From Yersinia vastinensis (GTDB lineage Bacteria > Pseudomonadota > Gammaproteobacteria > Enterobacterales > Enterobacteriaceae): a DNA stretch of 64,000 nucleotides. This document shows, piece by piece, positions 26,827-37,266 of the stretch. A model generated the notes under the pieces. It did not search any database. It saw only the letters and a list, made by a program, of their open reading frames with translations, and was not told the origin of the DNA. The stretch covers positions 37,926 to 101,925 of the forward strand of contig NZ_CACVAF010000014.1 of NCBI RefSeq assembly GCF_902726565.1, given 5' to 3'. Both the position numbers and the translations under genes were made by a program. How positions within the stretch are numbered: position 1 is the stretch's first letter; every line of letters starts with the position of its first letter.

Positions 26827-27167
26827 GTTGCTCTCCTCCAACATCTTATCTGGCAAGTGTGGTTGACCACAGCCAATTGCGCAAATAGCGAAAAACACAC
26901 CAGCACTCTCTACCTGCGGACTGAGTACCTTATCACTACTGCCGCGAGATTTTGTGAACTCTTTGTCATTCCTATTTTGCGCCTTCAGTCTGTTGAGTGC
27001 GTGATGCCATTGACAGCATGACGCAGTCTGTGAAGCAGGGCGCATTTTATTGTGCATCTGCCTATAACGATGAATTAATAACTCATTATTCCTGTTCTTT
27101 TGCCCGATGGTTTATTGGAACGCGGTTTCTATAATGACTATCGTGAATCGTAGAATAAGGATTGAAA

Positions 27168-27938
27168 ATGAGTCTCCAAAATTATCCTAATCAGTTCCGC
27201 CGCAACCTACAACAAGGGCAAACCTTGATTGGCTGCTGGAGTGCGCTGGCAAATCATATTTCAGCCGAAGTATTAGGTCTGGCGGGCTTCGACTGGTTGG
27301 TGTTGGATGGCGAACATGCCCCGAACGACGTCACGACATTTATTCCACAGTTAATGGCGCTGAAAGGCAGCAATAGTGCGCCAGTTGTGCGCGCACCCTG
27401 CAATGAACCCATCATTATCAAACGATTACTGGATATCGGGTTCTACAACTTTCTGATTCCTTTTGTCGAAAGTGAAGAGGAAGCCATTCGTGCGGTTGCC
27501 TCAACCCGTTATCCACCGGCAGGTATTCGCGGTGTATCCGTGTCTCATCGCGGCAATAATTACGGCACAGTGCCAGATTACTTCGCCACCATTAACGACA
27601 ACATCACCGTGCTGGTACAGATCGAAAGTCAACAAGGCGTTGATAATTTAGATGCTATCGCTGCTGTCGATGGTGTGGATGGCATTTTTGTCGGGCCGGG
27701 TGACCTCTCCGCTGCACTGGGTTACTTGGGGCAGCCGAATCATCCTGAAGTCCAAAAAGTGATTCGCCATATATTCGAACGCGCTAAAGCGCAAGGGAAG
27801 CCCAGTGGCATTCTGGCCCCAGTAGAAGCGGATGCTCGTCGTTATCTGGAATGGGGGGCAACCTTTGTGGCGGTCGGCAGTGATTTGGGCGTCTTCCGTA
27901 ATGCGACCCAAGCCTTGTGCGACAAATTTAAAAAATAG
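27168..27938 (+). CDS. garL: 5-keto-4-deoxy-D-glucarate aldolase
   Basis: A 256-residue class II HpcH/HpaI-type aldolase that splits 5-keto-4-deoxy-D-glucarate (and 2-keto-3-deoxyglucarate) to pyruvate and tartronate semialdehyde. Conserved stretches: [34 protein letters not shown] and [20 protein letters not shown] seven bases before ATG 27168 decides the start over an in-frame TTG six bases earlier. First gene of garL-garR-garK. High similarity to E. coli GarL from memory. Confidence 0.95.
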   Translation: MSLQNYPNQFRRNLQQGQTLIGCWSALANHISAEVLGLAGFDWLVLDGEHAPNDVTTFIPQLMALKGSNSAPVVRAPCNEPIIIKRLLDIGFYNFLIPFVESEEEAIRAVASTRYPPAGIRGVSVSHRGNNYGTVPDYFATINDNITVLVQIESQQGVDNLDAIAAVDGVDGIFVGPGDLSAALGYLGQPNHPEVQKVIRHIFERAKAQGKPSGILAPVEADARRYLEWGATFVAVGSDLGVFRNATQALCDKFKK

Positions 27939-28007
27939 CGATCAATCTGTTTTAGCCATTGAGTACCGCCGCATTGGCGGCCCGGCGACTTAATTGAGGA
28001 GTGACAA

Positions 28008-28892
28008 ATGAAAATCGGCTTTATTGGTTTAGGGATTATGGGAAAACCAATGAGTAAAAATCTGCTGAAGGCAGGCTACTCATTAACTGTCCTTGATCGA
28101 AATAGTGCGGTATTGGATGAACTACTCAGTGCCGGTGCCAGCACAGCGACAACGCCAAAAGCGCTGGCAGCCGAGTGCGATATTATTATTACTATGCTGC
28201 CGAATTCACCGCATGTGAAAGAGGTGGTGCTGGGTGAGAATGGCGTGATTGAGGGTGCGAAGCCCGGCACGGTGCTGATTGACATGAGTTCTATTGCGCC
28301 ATTGGTTAGTCGCGAAATCAGCGAAGCGCTAGCAGAAAAGCAGGTTGCGATGTTGGATGCGCCGGTCAGTGGGGGGGAACCTAAAGCTATTGATGGCACT
28401 TTGTCTGTGATGGTAGGTGGCGATAAAGCGGTCTTCGATAAATGTTATGACGTGATGAAAGCCATGGGTGGTTCGGTGGTGCACACCGGTGATATCGGCG
28501 CGGGTAATGTGACAAAACTGGCAAACCAAGTGGTGGTAGCACTGAATATTGCCGCGATGTCTGAAGCCTTGGTACTCGCGACCAAAGCGGGTGTGAACCC
28601 AGATCTGGTTTTCCAAGCTATCCGTGGTGGTTTGGCAGGCAGTACCGTGCTGGAAGCTAAAGCGCCGATGGTGATGGATCGCAACTTCAAACCGGGTTTT
28701 CGCATTGATTTGCATATCAAAGACTTGGCTAATGCCTTGGATACTTCGCACGGTGTTGGTGCACAACTGCCCCTAACTGCCGCCGTTATGGAGATGATGC
28801 AAGCACTGAAAGCCGATGGATTGGGCAACGCAGATCACAGCGCATTGGCCTGCTATTACGAGACATTGGCTAAAGTTGAAGTGACACGTTAA
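28008..28892 (+). CDS. garR: 2-hydroxy-3-oxopropionate (tartronate semialdehyde) reductase
   Basis: A 294-residue beta-hydroxyacid dehydrogenase that reduces tartronate semialdehyde to D-glycerate. NAD(P) loop GFIGLGIMGKPMSKNL at the N-terminus, substrate motif DAPVSGGEPKA, and the catalytic lysine in GNVTKLANQ (the GxGxxxKxxN-type motif). GAGGAGTGAC lies directly before ATG. Middle gene of garLRK. Confidence 0.95.
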   Translation: MKIGFIGLGIMGKPMSKNLLKAGYSLTVLDRNSAVLDELLSAGASTATTPKALAAECDIIITMLPNSPHVKEVVLGENGVIEGAKPGTVLIDMSSIAPLVSREISEALAEKQVAMLDAPVSGGEPKAIDGTLSVMVGGDKAVFDKCYDVMKAMGGSVVHTGDIGAGNVTKLANQVVVALNIAAMSEALVLATKAGVNPDLVFQAIRGGLAGSTVLEAKAPMVMDRNFKPGFRIDLHIKDLANALDTSHGVGAQLPLTAAVMEMMQALKADGLGNADHSALACYYETLAKVEVTR

Positions 28893-28946
28893 TCAGTGGT
28901 GCCGGTGCCCTTGTGGCATCGGATAGCTCATGAGATTAAACCATTT

Positions 28947-30095
28947 ATGAAAATAGTCATCGCTCCGGACTCTTATAAAGAAAGTTTATCCGCGTTGGAC
29001 GTTGCGGTGCAGATTGAAGCGGGTTTTCGTACCCAGTTTCCTGATGCGCAATATATCAAATTGCCAGTTGCTGATGGTGGCGAAGGCACAGTAGAAGCCA
29101 TGGTTGCCGCCACCGCCGGGCGAATTATTAAGGTTAATGTGACCGGCCCGCTAGGGGAGGAAGTCGACGCCTTTTACGGGATTTCCGGTGATGAAAAATC
29201 TGCATTTATTGAAATGGCGGCAGCCAGTGGGCTCGAATTAGTCCCTCCTGAATTACGTAACCCGCTGAAAACCACCTCTTTTGGCACGGGTGAACTGATT
29301 TGTCATGCGCTGGATCAGGGCGTGAAACATATCATTATCGGTATCGGTGGCAGCGCGACCAATGATGGTGGCGCGGGGATGGTACAGGCACTGGGCGTCA
29401 AATTATTAGATAAACACAGCAAGCAGATTGGTTTTGGCGGTGGGAAGCTGCCTGAACTGGATTCAATTGATATTTCCGGGTTAGATCCTCGTATTAAACA
29501 GTGCCAAATCGACGTTGCCTGTGATGTCACTAATCCACTGACCGGTAGCGAAGGTGCTTCGGCCATTTTCGGGCGGCAGAAAGGGGCAACTCCGGAGATG
29601 GTGACCCAACTGGATGAAGGATTGCTGCATTACGCCAGTGTCATTAAACGCCATCTGGATATCGATGTTGATCAGGTCGAAGGTGCCGGAGCAGCGGGGG
29701 GGTTAGGCGCAGCACTACTGGCTTTTTGTGGTGCAACCTTAAGCCCTGGGATTGATATTGTAACTGATGCACTGGGCCTGGATGCATTAGTCCGTGATGC
29801 CACTTTTGTGATTACGGGTGAAGGGCGGATTGATAGCCAAACCATTCACGGCAAAGTGCCTATCGGTGTTGCCAGAGTAGCCAAACGCTATAACAAACCA
29901 GTGATTGGCATTGCAGGTAGCCTGACGGCCGATGCGGATGTGGTGTATGAACATGGTTTGGATGCGGTATTTAGTGTGATTTACAGCATCTGCACCTTAG
30001 AACAGGCGCTGGATAATGCTGCAGGCAATGTGTTCATGACGGCGCGCAATATTGCTGCCACATTGGCCATTGGTATAGCGGCTGGTCAATCATAG
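28947..30095 (+). CDS. garK: Glycerate 2-kinase
   Basis: A 382-residue GarK/GlxK family kinase making 2-phospho-D-glycerate. It begins KIVIAPDSYKESLSA and carries PVADGGEGTVEAM, GIGGSATNDGGAGM, and GEGRIDSQT near the end. The start MKIVIAPDS is chosen by family; the frame-open sequence back to 28896 overlaps nothing but is not conserved. The Shine-Dalgarno is weak. Last gene of the operon, with a strong terminator behind it. Confidence 0.93.
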   Translation: MKIVIAPDSYKESLSALDVAVQIEAGFRTQFPDAQYIKLPVADGGEGTVEAMVAATAGRIIKVNVTGPLGEEVDAFYGISGDEKSAFIEMAAASGLELVPPELRNPLKTTSFGTGELICHALDQGVKHIIIGIGGSATNDGGAGMVQALGVKLLDKHSKQIGFGGGKLPELDSIDISGLDPRIKQCQIDVACDVTNPLTGSEGASAIFGRQKGATPEMVTQLDEGLLHYASVIKRHLDIDVDQVEGAGAAGGLGAALLAFCGATLSPGIDIVTDALGLDALVRDATFVITGEGRIDSQTIHGKVPIGVARVAKRYNKPVIGIAGSLTADADVVYEHGLDAVFSVIYSICTLEQALDNAAGNVFMTARNIAATLAIGIAAGQS

Positions 30096-30121
30096 TTTTT
30101 ATCTATAATCGTCATTTCTCC

Positions 30122-30154
30122 ATCAGGGCTGACATTCGCTGGCCCTGATTTTTT
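30122..30154 (+). terminator. Rho-independent terminator of garLRK
   Basis: ATCAGGGC (30122-30129) and GCCCTGAT (30142-30149) form an 8-bp stem, followed by TTTTTT. It is 27 bases after garK. The remaining 30155-30330 should hold the cdaR promoter; I see no clear box. Confidence 0.9.
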
Positions 30155-30330
30155 AGTCAATGAAGCCCGTGAGTTATCACTCTTTTCTCCGCTATTCCCA
30201 TCCTATTTTGTTATTTTTGTGAGCTTTACCTCAACTCTCTCTCTTCAGCTTTAAAATTAGGCAGTTGTCCAATGTAATCCCACCACAGACCACATATGCT
30301 GGTGCATTAGCCTAAACTGAGGTCTCACGC

Positions 30331-31488
30331 ATGAGTGTCTATAATCTTGACCCCCGGCTAGCCCAGGATATTGTTACCCGTACCATGAAGATCATTGATA
30401 CCAACATTAATGTGATGGATGGCAAAGGGCGGATTATTGGTAGCGGCGATGAAGAACGCCTCGGAGAGCTACATGAGGGGGCGCTGCTGTCGCTATCTCA
30501 TGGCCGAATTGTCGACATTGATGAGGCTGTCGCACGTCAATTGCACGGGGTAAAGCCCGGAATCAACCTACCATTACGCCTTGAGGGGGAGATTGTTGGT
30601 GTGATTGGCCTAACTGGAAATCCGGGCCAACTCCGCCAATATGGTGAACTGGTGTGCATGGCGGCAGAAATGATGATGGAGCAGGCGCGTTTGGTGCACC
30701 TACTGGCGCAGGATAGCCGCTTGCGCGAAGAGCTGGTATTAAACCTAATACGTACTGAAGAGATATCACCGGCGCTGATTGAATGGGCGCAGCGCCTTGG
30801 GGTCGATATCAACGAACCTCGCGTTGTGGCGGTGGTGGATGTCGACAGTGGCCAGTTAAGTGTCGATAGCGCCATGTCGGAATTACAAGAGCTGCAAACC
30901 CTACTGACTACTCCAGAGCGTAACAATCTGATTGCGATTGTTTCTTTGACCGAAATGGTGGTGCTGAAACCGGCGCTAAACAGCCATGGTCGCTGGGACG
31001 CCGTCGATCACCGGCGGCGCATGGAGTCGCTGCTTTCACGCATGACAGAGCGGGGTCGCTTACGAGTGCGCCTCTCGCTGGGGAATTTTTTTACTGGCCC
31101 CGGCAGTATTGCACGTTCCTATCGTACTGCTCGTACCACGATGGCGGTGGGCAAACAGCGAATGCCGGAGCTGCGCAGTTACTATTATCAGGATCTGGTT
31201 TTACCGGTTTTGCTTGATAGTTTACGGGGCGGGTGGCAAGCCAACGAACTGGCCCTGCCATTAGCCAAATTGCGGGCGATGGACAGCAACGGTTTGCTGC
31301 GTCGCACCCTAGCTTGTTGGTTCCGCAATAATGTGCAACCGACGGCGACGGCTAAGGCACTGTTTATTCACCGTAACACGTTGGAATATCGGCTGAATCG
31401 AATTTCAGAACTGACAGGGTTGGATTTGGGAAACTTTGATGATCGCTTATTGCTGTACGTGGCGTTGCAGTTAGGTGAGCAGGAATAG
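30331..31488 (+). CDS. cdaR: Carbohydrate diacid regulator CdaR (SdaR)
   Basis: A 385-residue activator of galactarate/glucarate/glycerate genes. N-terminal sugar-diacid recognition domain (about residues 1-135: AQDIVTRTMKIIDTNINVMD and GEIVGVIGLTGNPGQ), a middle GGDEF-like region, and a PucR-type C-terminal helix-turn-helix (ATAKALFIHRNTLEYRLNRI). It stands between the garLRK and garD-garP units that it probably controls, which makes the cluster self-contained. Confidence 0.93.
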   Translation: MSVYNLDPRLAQDIVTRTMKIIDTNINVMDGKGRIIGSGDEERLGELHEGALLSLSHGRIVDIDEAVARQLHGVKPGINLPLRLEGEIVGVIGLTGNPGQLRQYGELVCMAAEMMMEQARLVHLLAQDSRLREELVLNLIRTEEISPALIEWAQRLGVDINEPRVVAVVDVDSGQLSVDSAMSELQELQTLLTTPERNNLIAIVSLTEMVVLKPALNSHGRWDAVDHRRRMESLLSRMTERGRLRVRLSLGNFFTGPGSIARSYRTARTTMAVGKQRMPELRSYYYQDLVLPVLLDSLRGGWQANELALPLAKLRAMDSNGLLRRTLACWFRNNVQPTATAKALFIHRNTLEYRLNRISELTGLDLGNFDDRLLLYVALQLGEQE

Positions 31489-31499
31489 TCAAAGAAATA

Positions 31500-31519
31500 G
31501 GCCGGTCAATCGACCGGCC
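31500..31519 (-). terminator. Hairpin terminator between cdaR and garD
   Basis: GGCCGGTC / GACCGGCC form a perfect 8-bp stem with a 4-base loop between the convergent genes. The minus strand carries a partial T-run (TATTTCTTT), so it mainly fits garD termination. Confidence 0.7.
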
Positions 31520-31538
31520 GATGATGAAACGGAGTGAC

Positions 31539-33104
31539 TCAGGTCACAGGGGCTGGGTTAAACACCGCCAGAGCATTGCGTAGCCCCCATTGATCAGACC
31601 ATGTGCGCTTGCGGTCGCTGGCAATATCCAAAATAAATTCAAATAATTGCTGGCCGACGTCTTCGATAGTGGCATCACCGGTGGCAATGGTTCCAGCATC
31701 GATATCCATCAAATCATGCCAGCGGTCCGCCAAATCTGTGCGGGTTGCCATCTTGATGACGGGGACCGCCGCCAAGCCATAAGGTGTACCGCGCCCGGTC
31801 GTAAAGACTTGCACAGTAATGCCAGAGGCCAGTTGTTGGGTGCCACAAACAAAATCGCTGGCCGGTGTTGCGGCAAAAATTAACCCACGTTTAGTTGGGC
31901 GCTGCCCCGGCGAAAGCACTTCAACAATGGCACTACGGCCTGATTTGGCAATCGAGCCGAGGGCTTTTTCAACCACATTAGCCAGACCGCCTTTTTTGTT
32001 GCCGGGAGAAGGGTTAGCACTGCGGTCTGTTTTGCCCGTTTCGAGATAATCATCGTACCATTTCATCTCTTCCAACAACCTTCTGCCCACATCTTCATCC
32101 ATCGCCCGAGGGGTTAACAGATGGATGGCATCGCGCACTTCAGTGACTTCTGAGAACATCACTGTCGCGCCACAACGCACCAGTAAGTCAGAAGCATAGC
32201 CCACGGCGGGGTTGGCTGTTACACCAGAGAAAGCATCGCTACCGCCACATTGCATTCCTACCACCAATTCAGAAGCCGGGCAGGTTTCACGTTGGCGCAT
32301 ATTCAGGCGTTGTAAGTGTTTTTCAGCCACTTGCAAAATATCTTCAACCATTGAGCGGAAGCCAACGTGTTTCTCATCCTGCAAACGCACAATATTGCTT
32401 TCATCCAGAGAGATAACTTGCACGTCTGGAGTGCCTTCCAGCAGTCGTTCTGGTTGGAGTTTTTCACAACCCAGGCCGACTACCATGACTTCTCCGCCAA
32501 AATTGGGGTTAAGGGCCAGATTATGGAGGGTACGGATGGGCACCACTGCTGCCGGTGCATTGATTGCCACCCCACAGCCATATAAGTGATTCAGCGCGAC
32601 CACACCGTCAACATTGGGGTATTTGGGTAGCAGAGTACGTTCAATAATATTGACCACATAATCCACCACACCGGCCACACAATGTACGCTGGTGGTAATC
32701 GCGAGTAGATTTTTAGTGCCGACACTGCCGTCAGTATTGCGATAGCCCTCGAAGGTGTAACCCTCTAACGGGGGCAGTGGCGCAGGCACCGCAGTGGCTA
32801 GAGGGAGCGTTTCCAGTGCAGGGGCTGCGGGTAGCTCGACCAGTGATTCATCAATCCAACTGCCACGGGCAATGTCCCGCATCGCCAGACCAATCACTTC
32901 CGCATAGCGAATGATTGCTCCGCCTTTAGGGATATCGACTAATGCAACTTTATGCCCTTGTGGCACATGCTCAATAAGTTCAAGACCGCATTTAAACCGG
33001 GTGCCAGCGCAAAGCCCATTATTATTAACCACAATGGCAACGTTATCTGCATCCTGCACTTTAATATAAAGCGGGTTTTCTACAGGACTATGACTCATGC
33101 TCAT
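31539..33104 (-). CDS. garD: Galactarate dehydratase
   Basis: A 521-residue UxaA/GarD enzyme converting galactarate to 5-keto-4-deoxy-D-glucarate, the substrate of GarL. Small N-terminal SAF domain (residues 10-100, [19 protein letters not shown]) and the large domain with [45 protein letters not shown] and the end [12 protein letters not shown]. Length equals the E. coli enzyme within two residues. Divergent arrangement relative to none; it follows garP-type transcription order on the minus strand as garP then garD. Confidence 0.95.
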   Translation of the reverse strand: MSMSHSPVENPLYIKVQDADNVAIVVNNNGLCAGTRFKCGLELIEHVPQGHKVALVDIPKGGAIIRYAEVIGLAMRDIARGSWIDESLVELPAAPALETLPLATAVPAPLPPLEGYTFEGYRNTDGSVGTKNLLAITTSVHCVAGVVDYVVNIIERTLLPKYPNVDGVVALNHLYGCGVAINAPAAVVPIRTLHNLALNPNFGGEVMVVGLGCEKLQPERLLEGTPDVQVISLDESNIVRLQDEKHVGFRSMVEDILQVAEKHLQRLNMRQRETCPASELVVGMQCGGSDAFSGVTANPAVGYASDLLVRCGATVMFSEVTEVRDAIHLLTPRAMDEDVGRRLLEEMKWYDDYLETGKTDRSANPSPGNKKGGLANVVEKALGSIAKSGRSAIVEVLSPGQRPTKRGLIFAATPASDFVCGTQQLASGITVQVFTTGRGTPYGLAAVPVIKMATRTDLADRWHDLMDIDAGTIATGDATIEDVGQQLFEFILDIASDRKRTWSDQWGLRNALAVFNPAPVT

Positions 33105-33178
33105 AATATTACCCTTATAATATTTATCTTATATTCTAAACAACAAGTGCCCCACGAGAGGCACCTGTTTTGGGTCTA

Positions 33179-34510
33179 TCAAGAAGTTTTCAATTCCAAG
33201 CGTTTGATATCGCCGACGACAAATAAGTAGCAGAACATCGCCATAATGGCCGAGCAACCGACAAAGATTAACGCTGCATTAAATGAATGTAACTCTTTCA
33301 CCAAGTAGCCGATGACCAGTGGCGTAACGATGGAGGCAACGTTACCAAAGACGTTAAATAAGCCACCGCACAGACCGACAATTTCTTTGGGTGCAGTATC
33401 GGCAATGACGGGCCAACCCAAGGCACCAAAGCCTTTACCGAAGAAGGCTAATGCCATCAGTGCGACGACCACAAAGTCACTGTCTACGTAGTTACACAGA
33501 ATAATACTTGATGCCAATAGCATGCCTAACACGATAGGTACTTTACGTGCAAAAGTCAGTGAATGACCACGTTTGATTAATGAGTCAGAGAATACGCCGC
33601 CTAACACACCGCCAGCAAAACCACACAGTGCTGGAATAGAGGCCACCATACCCACTTTTAAAATCGACATCCCTTTATCTTGTACTAAATAAATCGGGAA
33701 CCAAGTTAGGAAGAACCAGGTAATGGTATTAATGAAGTATTGACCGAAAAAGACGCCCAGCATCATTCGGCTAGCTAACAGTTGCTTAAGATAATCTAAT
33801 TTAGGACCGTTTTTATGACCATCTGGTTTCTTATGGTCCATATCAACAACGGCACCGCCTTGTTTAATGTATTCAAGTTCAGATGCAGACATATCGGGAT
33901 GATCAGTCGGGTTATGAATAAATTTAACCCAAGCTATGGTTAAGACGAAACCGAGTCCACCCATCACGGTAAATACATGCTGCCAGCCCCAGGCAAAGGT
34001 TAAATAGCCTAATAATGGAGAGAAGATTGCCAGCGAGAAGTATTGTGCCGAGTTAAAGATTGCCGATGCAGTTCCCCTTTCTTTGGTTGGGAACCAGGCG
34101 GCGACAATTCTGGCGTTAGCAGGGAAGGACGGAGCCTCAGAGAAACCTAACATAAAGCGCATGATAAACATGGAGATAGCAGCATAAGCTACCGGGAACA
34201 TGTCAACAAAGCCTTGTGTAAAGGTAAAGAGAGACCAGAAAAACAAGCTATAGGTATAAACACGTTTGGAGCCGTAGCGGTCAAGTAACCAGCCACCAGG
34301 TATTTGCATTAATAGATATGCCCAGCCAAAAGCTGAGAAAATATATCCCATTGCAACAGCATCTAATTCCAAGGCTTTTGCAACTTCAGTACCCGCAATT
34401 GACAATGTTGCCCGGTCAGCATAGTTAATTGCCGTTACAATAAAGATAATTAATAATATGATATATCGGACGTGGGTCCGTTTTTCAGGGACAGCGGCTT
34501 CCAGACTCAT
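33179..34510 (-). CDS. garP: MFS galactarate/glucarate:H+ symporter
   Basis: A 443-residue 12-helix major facilitator of the anion:cation symporter (phthalate permease) family. It has NYADRATLSIAG in helix 1, GGWLLDRYGSKRVY in the first loop, FSEAPSFPANARIVAAWFP in the helix 4-5 region, and VVGDIKRLEL at the C-terminus. Sequence resembles E. coli GarP more than GudP in my reading, but the two are close and either name is acceptable. It precedes garD by 74 bases on the same strand. Confidence 0.9.
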   Translation of the reverse strand: MSLEAAVPEKRTHVRYIILLIIFIVTAINYADRATLSIAGTEVAKALELDAVAMGYIFSAFGWAYLLMQIPGGWLLDRYGSKRVYTYSLFFWSLFTFTQGFVDMFPVAYAAISMFIMRFMLGFSEAPSFPANARIVAAWFPTKERGTASAIFNSAQYFSLAIFSPLLGYLTFAWGWQHVFTVMGGLGFVLTIAWVKFIHNPTDHPDMSASELEYIKQGGAVVDMDHKKPDGHKNGPKLDYLKQLLASRMMLGVFFGQYFINTITWFFLTWFPIYLVQDKGMSILKVGMVASIPALCGFAGGVLGGVFSDSLIKRGHSLTFARKVPIVLGMLLASSIILCNYVDSDFVVVALMALAFFGKGFGALGWPVIADTAPKEIVGLCGGLFNVFGNVASIVTPLVIGYLVKELHSFNAALIFVGCSAIMAMFCYLFVVGDIKRLELKTS

Positions 34511-34861
34511 TTTTATACCCTCTATAAATCATTTTTTAGGTTGCCGCATTTAAATTCTCGATGAATAAAATGCAATAACCTATTTTTTATTTGGTGTTAT
34601 ATAAATACAAAAGTTAATTCTCATAAATGTCTTTGTTAGCGCTGTATCCATTATATGGAGAGGGATAATAAATCGCATTGTGCATCGGCCCAAAAAAGTG
34701 GGGGTAAATTATTTAATTGTTGTGTCGCTGTACAGAGAAGTGGGGCTGTCATCACAAATACCCAGTATCTTTGCTGTTTAGCCCGATAGCATTACAGCCT
34801 TGCTGCAACCCCCATTACCTTGGTTTTTTTTAATGAAATCTTGTCGGGGTTTAATATTAAA

Positions 34862-34875
34862 GTGATCTGGATCAA
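34862..34875. promoter_or_regulatory. FNR-box-like palindrome
   Basis: GTGATCTGGATCAA matches the FNR consensus TTGAT-N4-ATCAA with one mismatch in the first half-site. It lies about 150 bases upstream of the candidate sigma-54 promoter and 328 bases before aegA, compatible with oxygen-dependent control of the formate operon. Confidence 0.5.
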
Positions 34876-35007
34876 TCAAGTGTCGAATGATTTTATCGTT
34901 TAAATAAACGTCCAGTTAGCATGGCACAAATGAATATTCTTTATTATTAAGATTAATAGGGATAATTCCCTATGCTTAATCGATTCTTCCCACAGGTCAT
35001 TACTGTA

Positions 35008-35023
35008 TGGCTGTGCATTTGCC
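35008..35023 (+). promoter_or_regulatory. Candidate sigma-54 promoter for aegA-hydN-fdhF
   Basis: TGGCTGTGCATTTGCC carries the invariant GG and GC of a -24/-12 promoter with exactly ten bases between them, in the context TGGC...TTGC. It is 180 bases before the aegA ATG. Formate-regulon genes of E. coli, including hydN and fdhF, depend on sigma-54 and FhlA, so this is a sensible position for one. Confidence 0.55.
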
Positions 35024-35202
35024 AATTTAATTAGCCAGAAATATCAGCAAAAGCACAATTTTTTTGCATTAAAAATTAATTGTAATAATAAAGTATTATA
35101 GCCACTATGTTTATAAGGTTAATGAATTTGTAGAGTTGTAAAGGGTTGTTGAAAATAATAATTACTTATCTGGCAATGATATGACTTATGGGAAGAAATA
35201 AG

Positions 35203-37245
35203 ATGAATCCATTTATTGTTGCGGACGCTGAAAGCTGTATTGGTTGTCGCAGCTGTGAAGTAGCTTGTGTCGTAGCACATCATGAAGGCCATTTCCCGGA
35301 TAAACCGGAATACTTCACTCCGCGGGTTAAAGTATTTAAAGGGAATCAAGTTTTTAAAGATAACTACAGCGCCACAGCGGTTTTTTGTCATCACTGTGAA
35401 GATGCGCCTTGCGCCAGCACCTGCCCCAATGGGGCTATTGTTGAAATAAATAATAGTGTCCAAGTCATTCAGGAGAAATGCATTGGTTGTAAAACCTGCA
35501 TGATTGCCTGCCCATTTGGCATGATGACTGTTGTGACTGAAACCGTTCAACCCGCCAGCCATCGTTTGGCAGATGCCTATCAACGTACTGAAGCGCAAAA
35601 ATGTGACTTATGTATTAACCAACCTGATGGCCCCGCGTGTATCAAAACGTGCCCAACTCAAGCACTGACGTTGGTTGATCAGAATTACTTACTGAATCAG
35701 CAGCGCCAGAAGCGCCAGCGCACGGCATTGAATGAGCATAATGGCCGTTTGTTTGGCACTGCCTCAGGTGCTGGTGCGACTCACTCTTTTAGCCCGTTAA
35801 GCAAGAATATCCGTGATGCGGCTCCTGTTAACTTATTACTGCGGCCACGAACACCACGGCGCGAGGCGAAAAAAATTCCACTTGAGGTGCGTAAGAACAG
35901 TTTCGCCGAGATCTATTTACCCTTTACCGAAGGCCAAATTCTTGAACAGGCAGAGCGCTGCCTTAATTGTGGTGATAAGACTATCTGTCAGTGGACTTGC
36001 CCACTGCATAACGCCATTCCGAAATGGATCGCTTTGGCGCATCAAGGGCGTATTCATGAGGCGGCGGAGCTGTCACATCAAACCAGCAGTTTGCCGGAGA
36101 TCTGTGGCCGGGTATGCCCGCAAGATCGCTTATGTGAACAGGCTTGTACCTTGAATGACCACGATGGTGCAGTCACCATCGGCCAAATTGAACGGCATAT
36201 CACTGAAACGGCACTGGCAACAGGCTGGCGACCCGATATGTCCGGCGTTAAGTCGACAGGTAAGCGCGTTGCCATTATCGGCGCAGGGCCTGCGGGATTG
36301 GGCTGTGCGGATATTTTGGTTAGAAACGGCATTACGCCAGTGGTATTCGATCGTTATCCCGAAATTGGGGGCTTGCTGACCTTTGGTATTCCGGCGTTCA
36401 AATTGGAAAAAGGCGTGATGACCCGGCGGCGTGAGATCTTTAGTGAGATGGGCGTTGAGTTTTGCCTGAATACCGAAATTGGTCGTGATATCACGATGGA
36501 GAGCCTGCTCAGTGAGTTTGATGCACTGTTCTTAGGGGTGGGGACGTACCGTTCGATGCGCTCCGGGTTGGAAAATGAAGATGCCACCGGCGTTTTTGAT
36601 GCTTTGCCATTCTTGATTGGTAATACCCAACATCTGATGGGATATAGCGCCAGTGGTGCTCACCCGTATGTCAGCATGGAAAACCAGCGAGTGGTGGTAT
36701 TAGGTGGTGGTGATACCGCGATGGACTGTGTGCGTACCTCATTGCGTCATGGTGCTGCCAATGTGATTTGTGCATATCGCCGTGATGAAAAGAACATGCC
36801 CGGCTCCAAACGCGAAGTTAAAAATGCGCGTGAGGAAGGGGCTGAATTTATGTTTAACCTTCAACCGCAACGGATTGAAGTGGATGAGCAAGGGCAGGTG
36901 ACTGGCATCAAAATGGTACGAACTGAAATGGGGCAGGCCGATGCTAAAGGGCGGCGGCAGGCGCGGCCTATTCCCGGTTCTGAACACATTATTCCCGCCG
37001 ATGCTGTGATCATGGCCTTTGGTTTTAGCCCGCATCGGATGTCGTGGTTGGCTGAACACAATGTGGTGCTGGATAAGCAGGGGCGGGTAGTTGCACCGAC
37101 TATTTCCGGTTATCCGTATCAAACCAGCAACCCCAAGATCTTTGCCGGTGGTGACATCGTGCGTGGTGCCGACTTGATTGTCACCGCGATTGCCGAGGGG
37201 CGCAAAGCGGCCGAAAGCATTGCTTATTATCTTGATGTTTTATAA
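35203..37245 (+). CDS. aegA: AegA-type ferredoxin/glutamate-synthase-like oxidoreductase
   Basis: A 680-residue fusion. Residues 1-175 are a HydN-like four-cluster ferredoxin domain (CIGCRSCEVAC at Cys12/15/18/22, CHHCEDAPCASTC, CIGCKTCMIAC, CDLCINQPDGPAC). From about residue 220 it is a GltD-like domain with CLNCGDKTICQWTCP, FAD loop GAGPAGLGCADIL and NAD(P) loop GGGDTAMDC. AegA and its paralogue YgfT in E. coli link FDH-H formate oxidation to anaerobic urate breakdown. The start ATG 35203 has GGAAG eight bases before it, preferred over ATG 35188. First gene of an operon with hydN and fdhF. Confidence 0.88.
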   Translation: MNPFIVADAESCIGCRSCEVACVVAHHEGHFPDKPEYFTPRVKVFKGNQVFKDNYSATAVFCHHCEDAPCASTCPNGAIVEINNSVQVIQEKCIGCKTCMIACPFGMMTVVTETVQPASHRLADAYQRTEAQKCDLCINQPDGPACIKTCPTQALTLVDQNYLLNQQRQKRQRTALNEHNGRLFGTASGAGATHSFSPLSKNIRDAAPVNLLLRPRTPRREAKKIPLEVRKNSFAEIYLPFTEGQILEQAERCLNCGDKTICQWTCPLHNAIPKWIALAHQGRIHEAAELSHQTSSLPEICGRVCPQDRLCEQACTLNDHDGAVTIGQIERHITETALATGWRPDMSGVKSTGKRVAIIGAGPAGLGCADILVRNGITPVVFDRYPEIGGLLTFGIPAFKLEKGVMTRRREIFSEMGVEFCLNTEIGRDITMESLLSEFDALFLGVGTYRSMRSGLENEDATGVFDALPFLIGNTQHLMGYSASGAHPYVSMENQRVVVLGGGDTAMDCVRTSLRHGAANVICAYRRDEKNMPGSKREVKNAREEGAEFMFNLQPQRIEVDEQGQVTGIKMVRTEMGQADAKGRRQARPIPGSEHIIPADAVIMAFGFSPHRMSWLAEHNVVLDKQGRVVAPTISGYPYQTSNPKIFAGGDIVRGADLIVTAIAEGRKAAESIAYYLDVL

Positions 37246-37266
37246 CGCCAGCGGCCAGGAGAAAAG

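Larger units (their letters stand above)
34511..35202. other. Long AT-rich divergent control region between garP and aegA
   Basis: About 690 bases without a gene. It separates the garP-garD unit (minus) from the aegA-hydN-fdhF operon (plus). It contains an FNR-like site and a candidate sigma-54 promoter listed separately. I found no other repeat or RNA motif in it. Confidence 0.7.

Noticed and set aside
34920..34940. Second sigma-54-like sequence beginning TGGCAC
   Set aside because: It lacks the GC dinucleotide at the -12 position, so the invariant spacing is not met.
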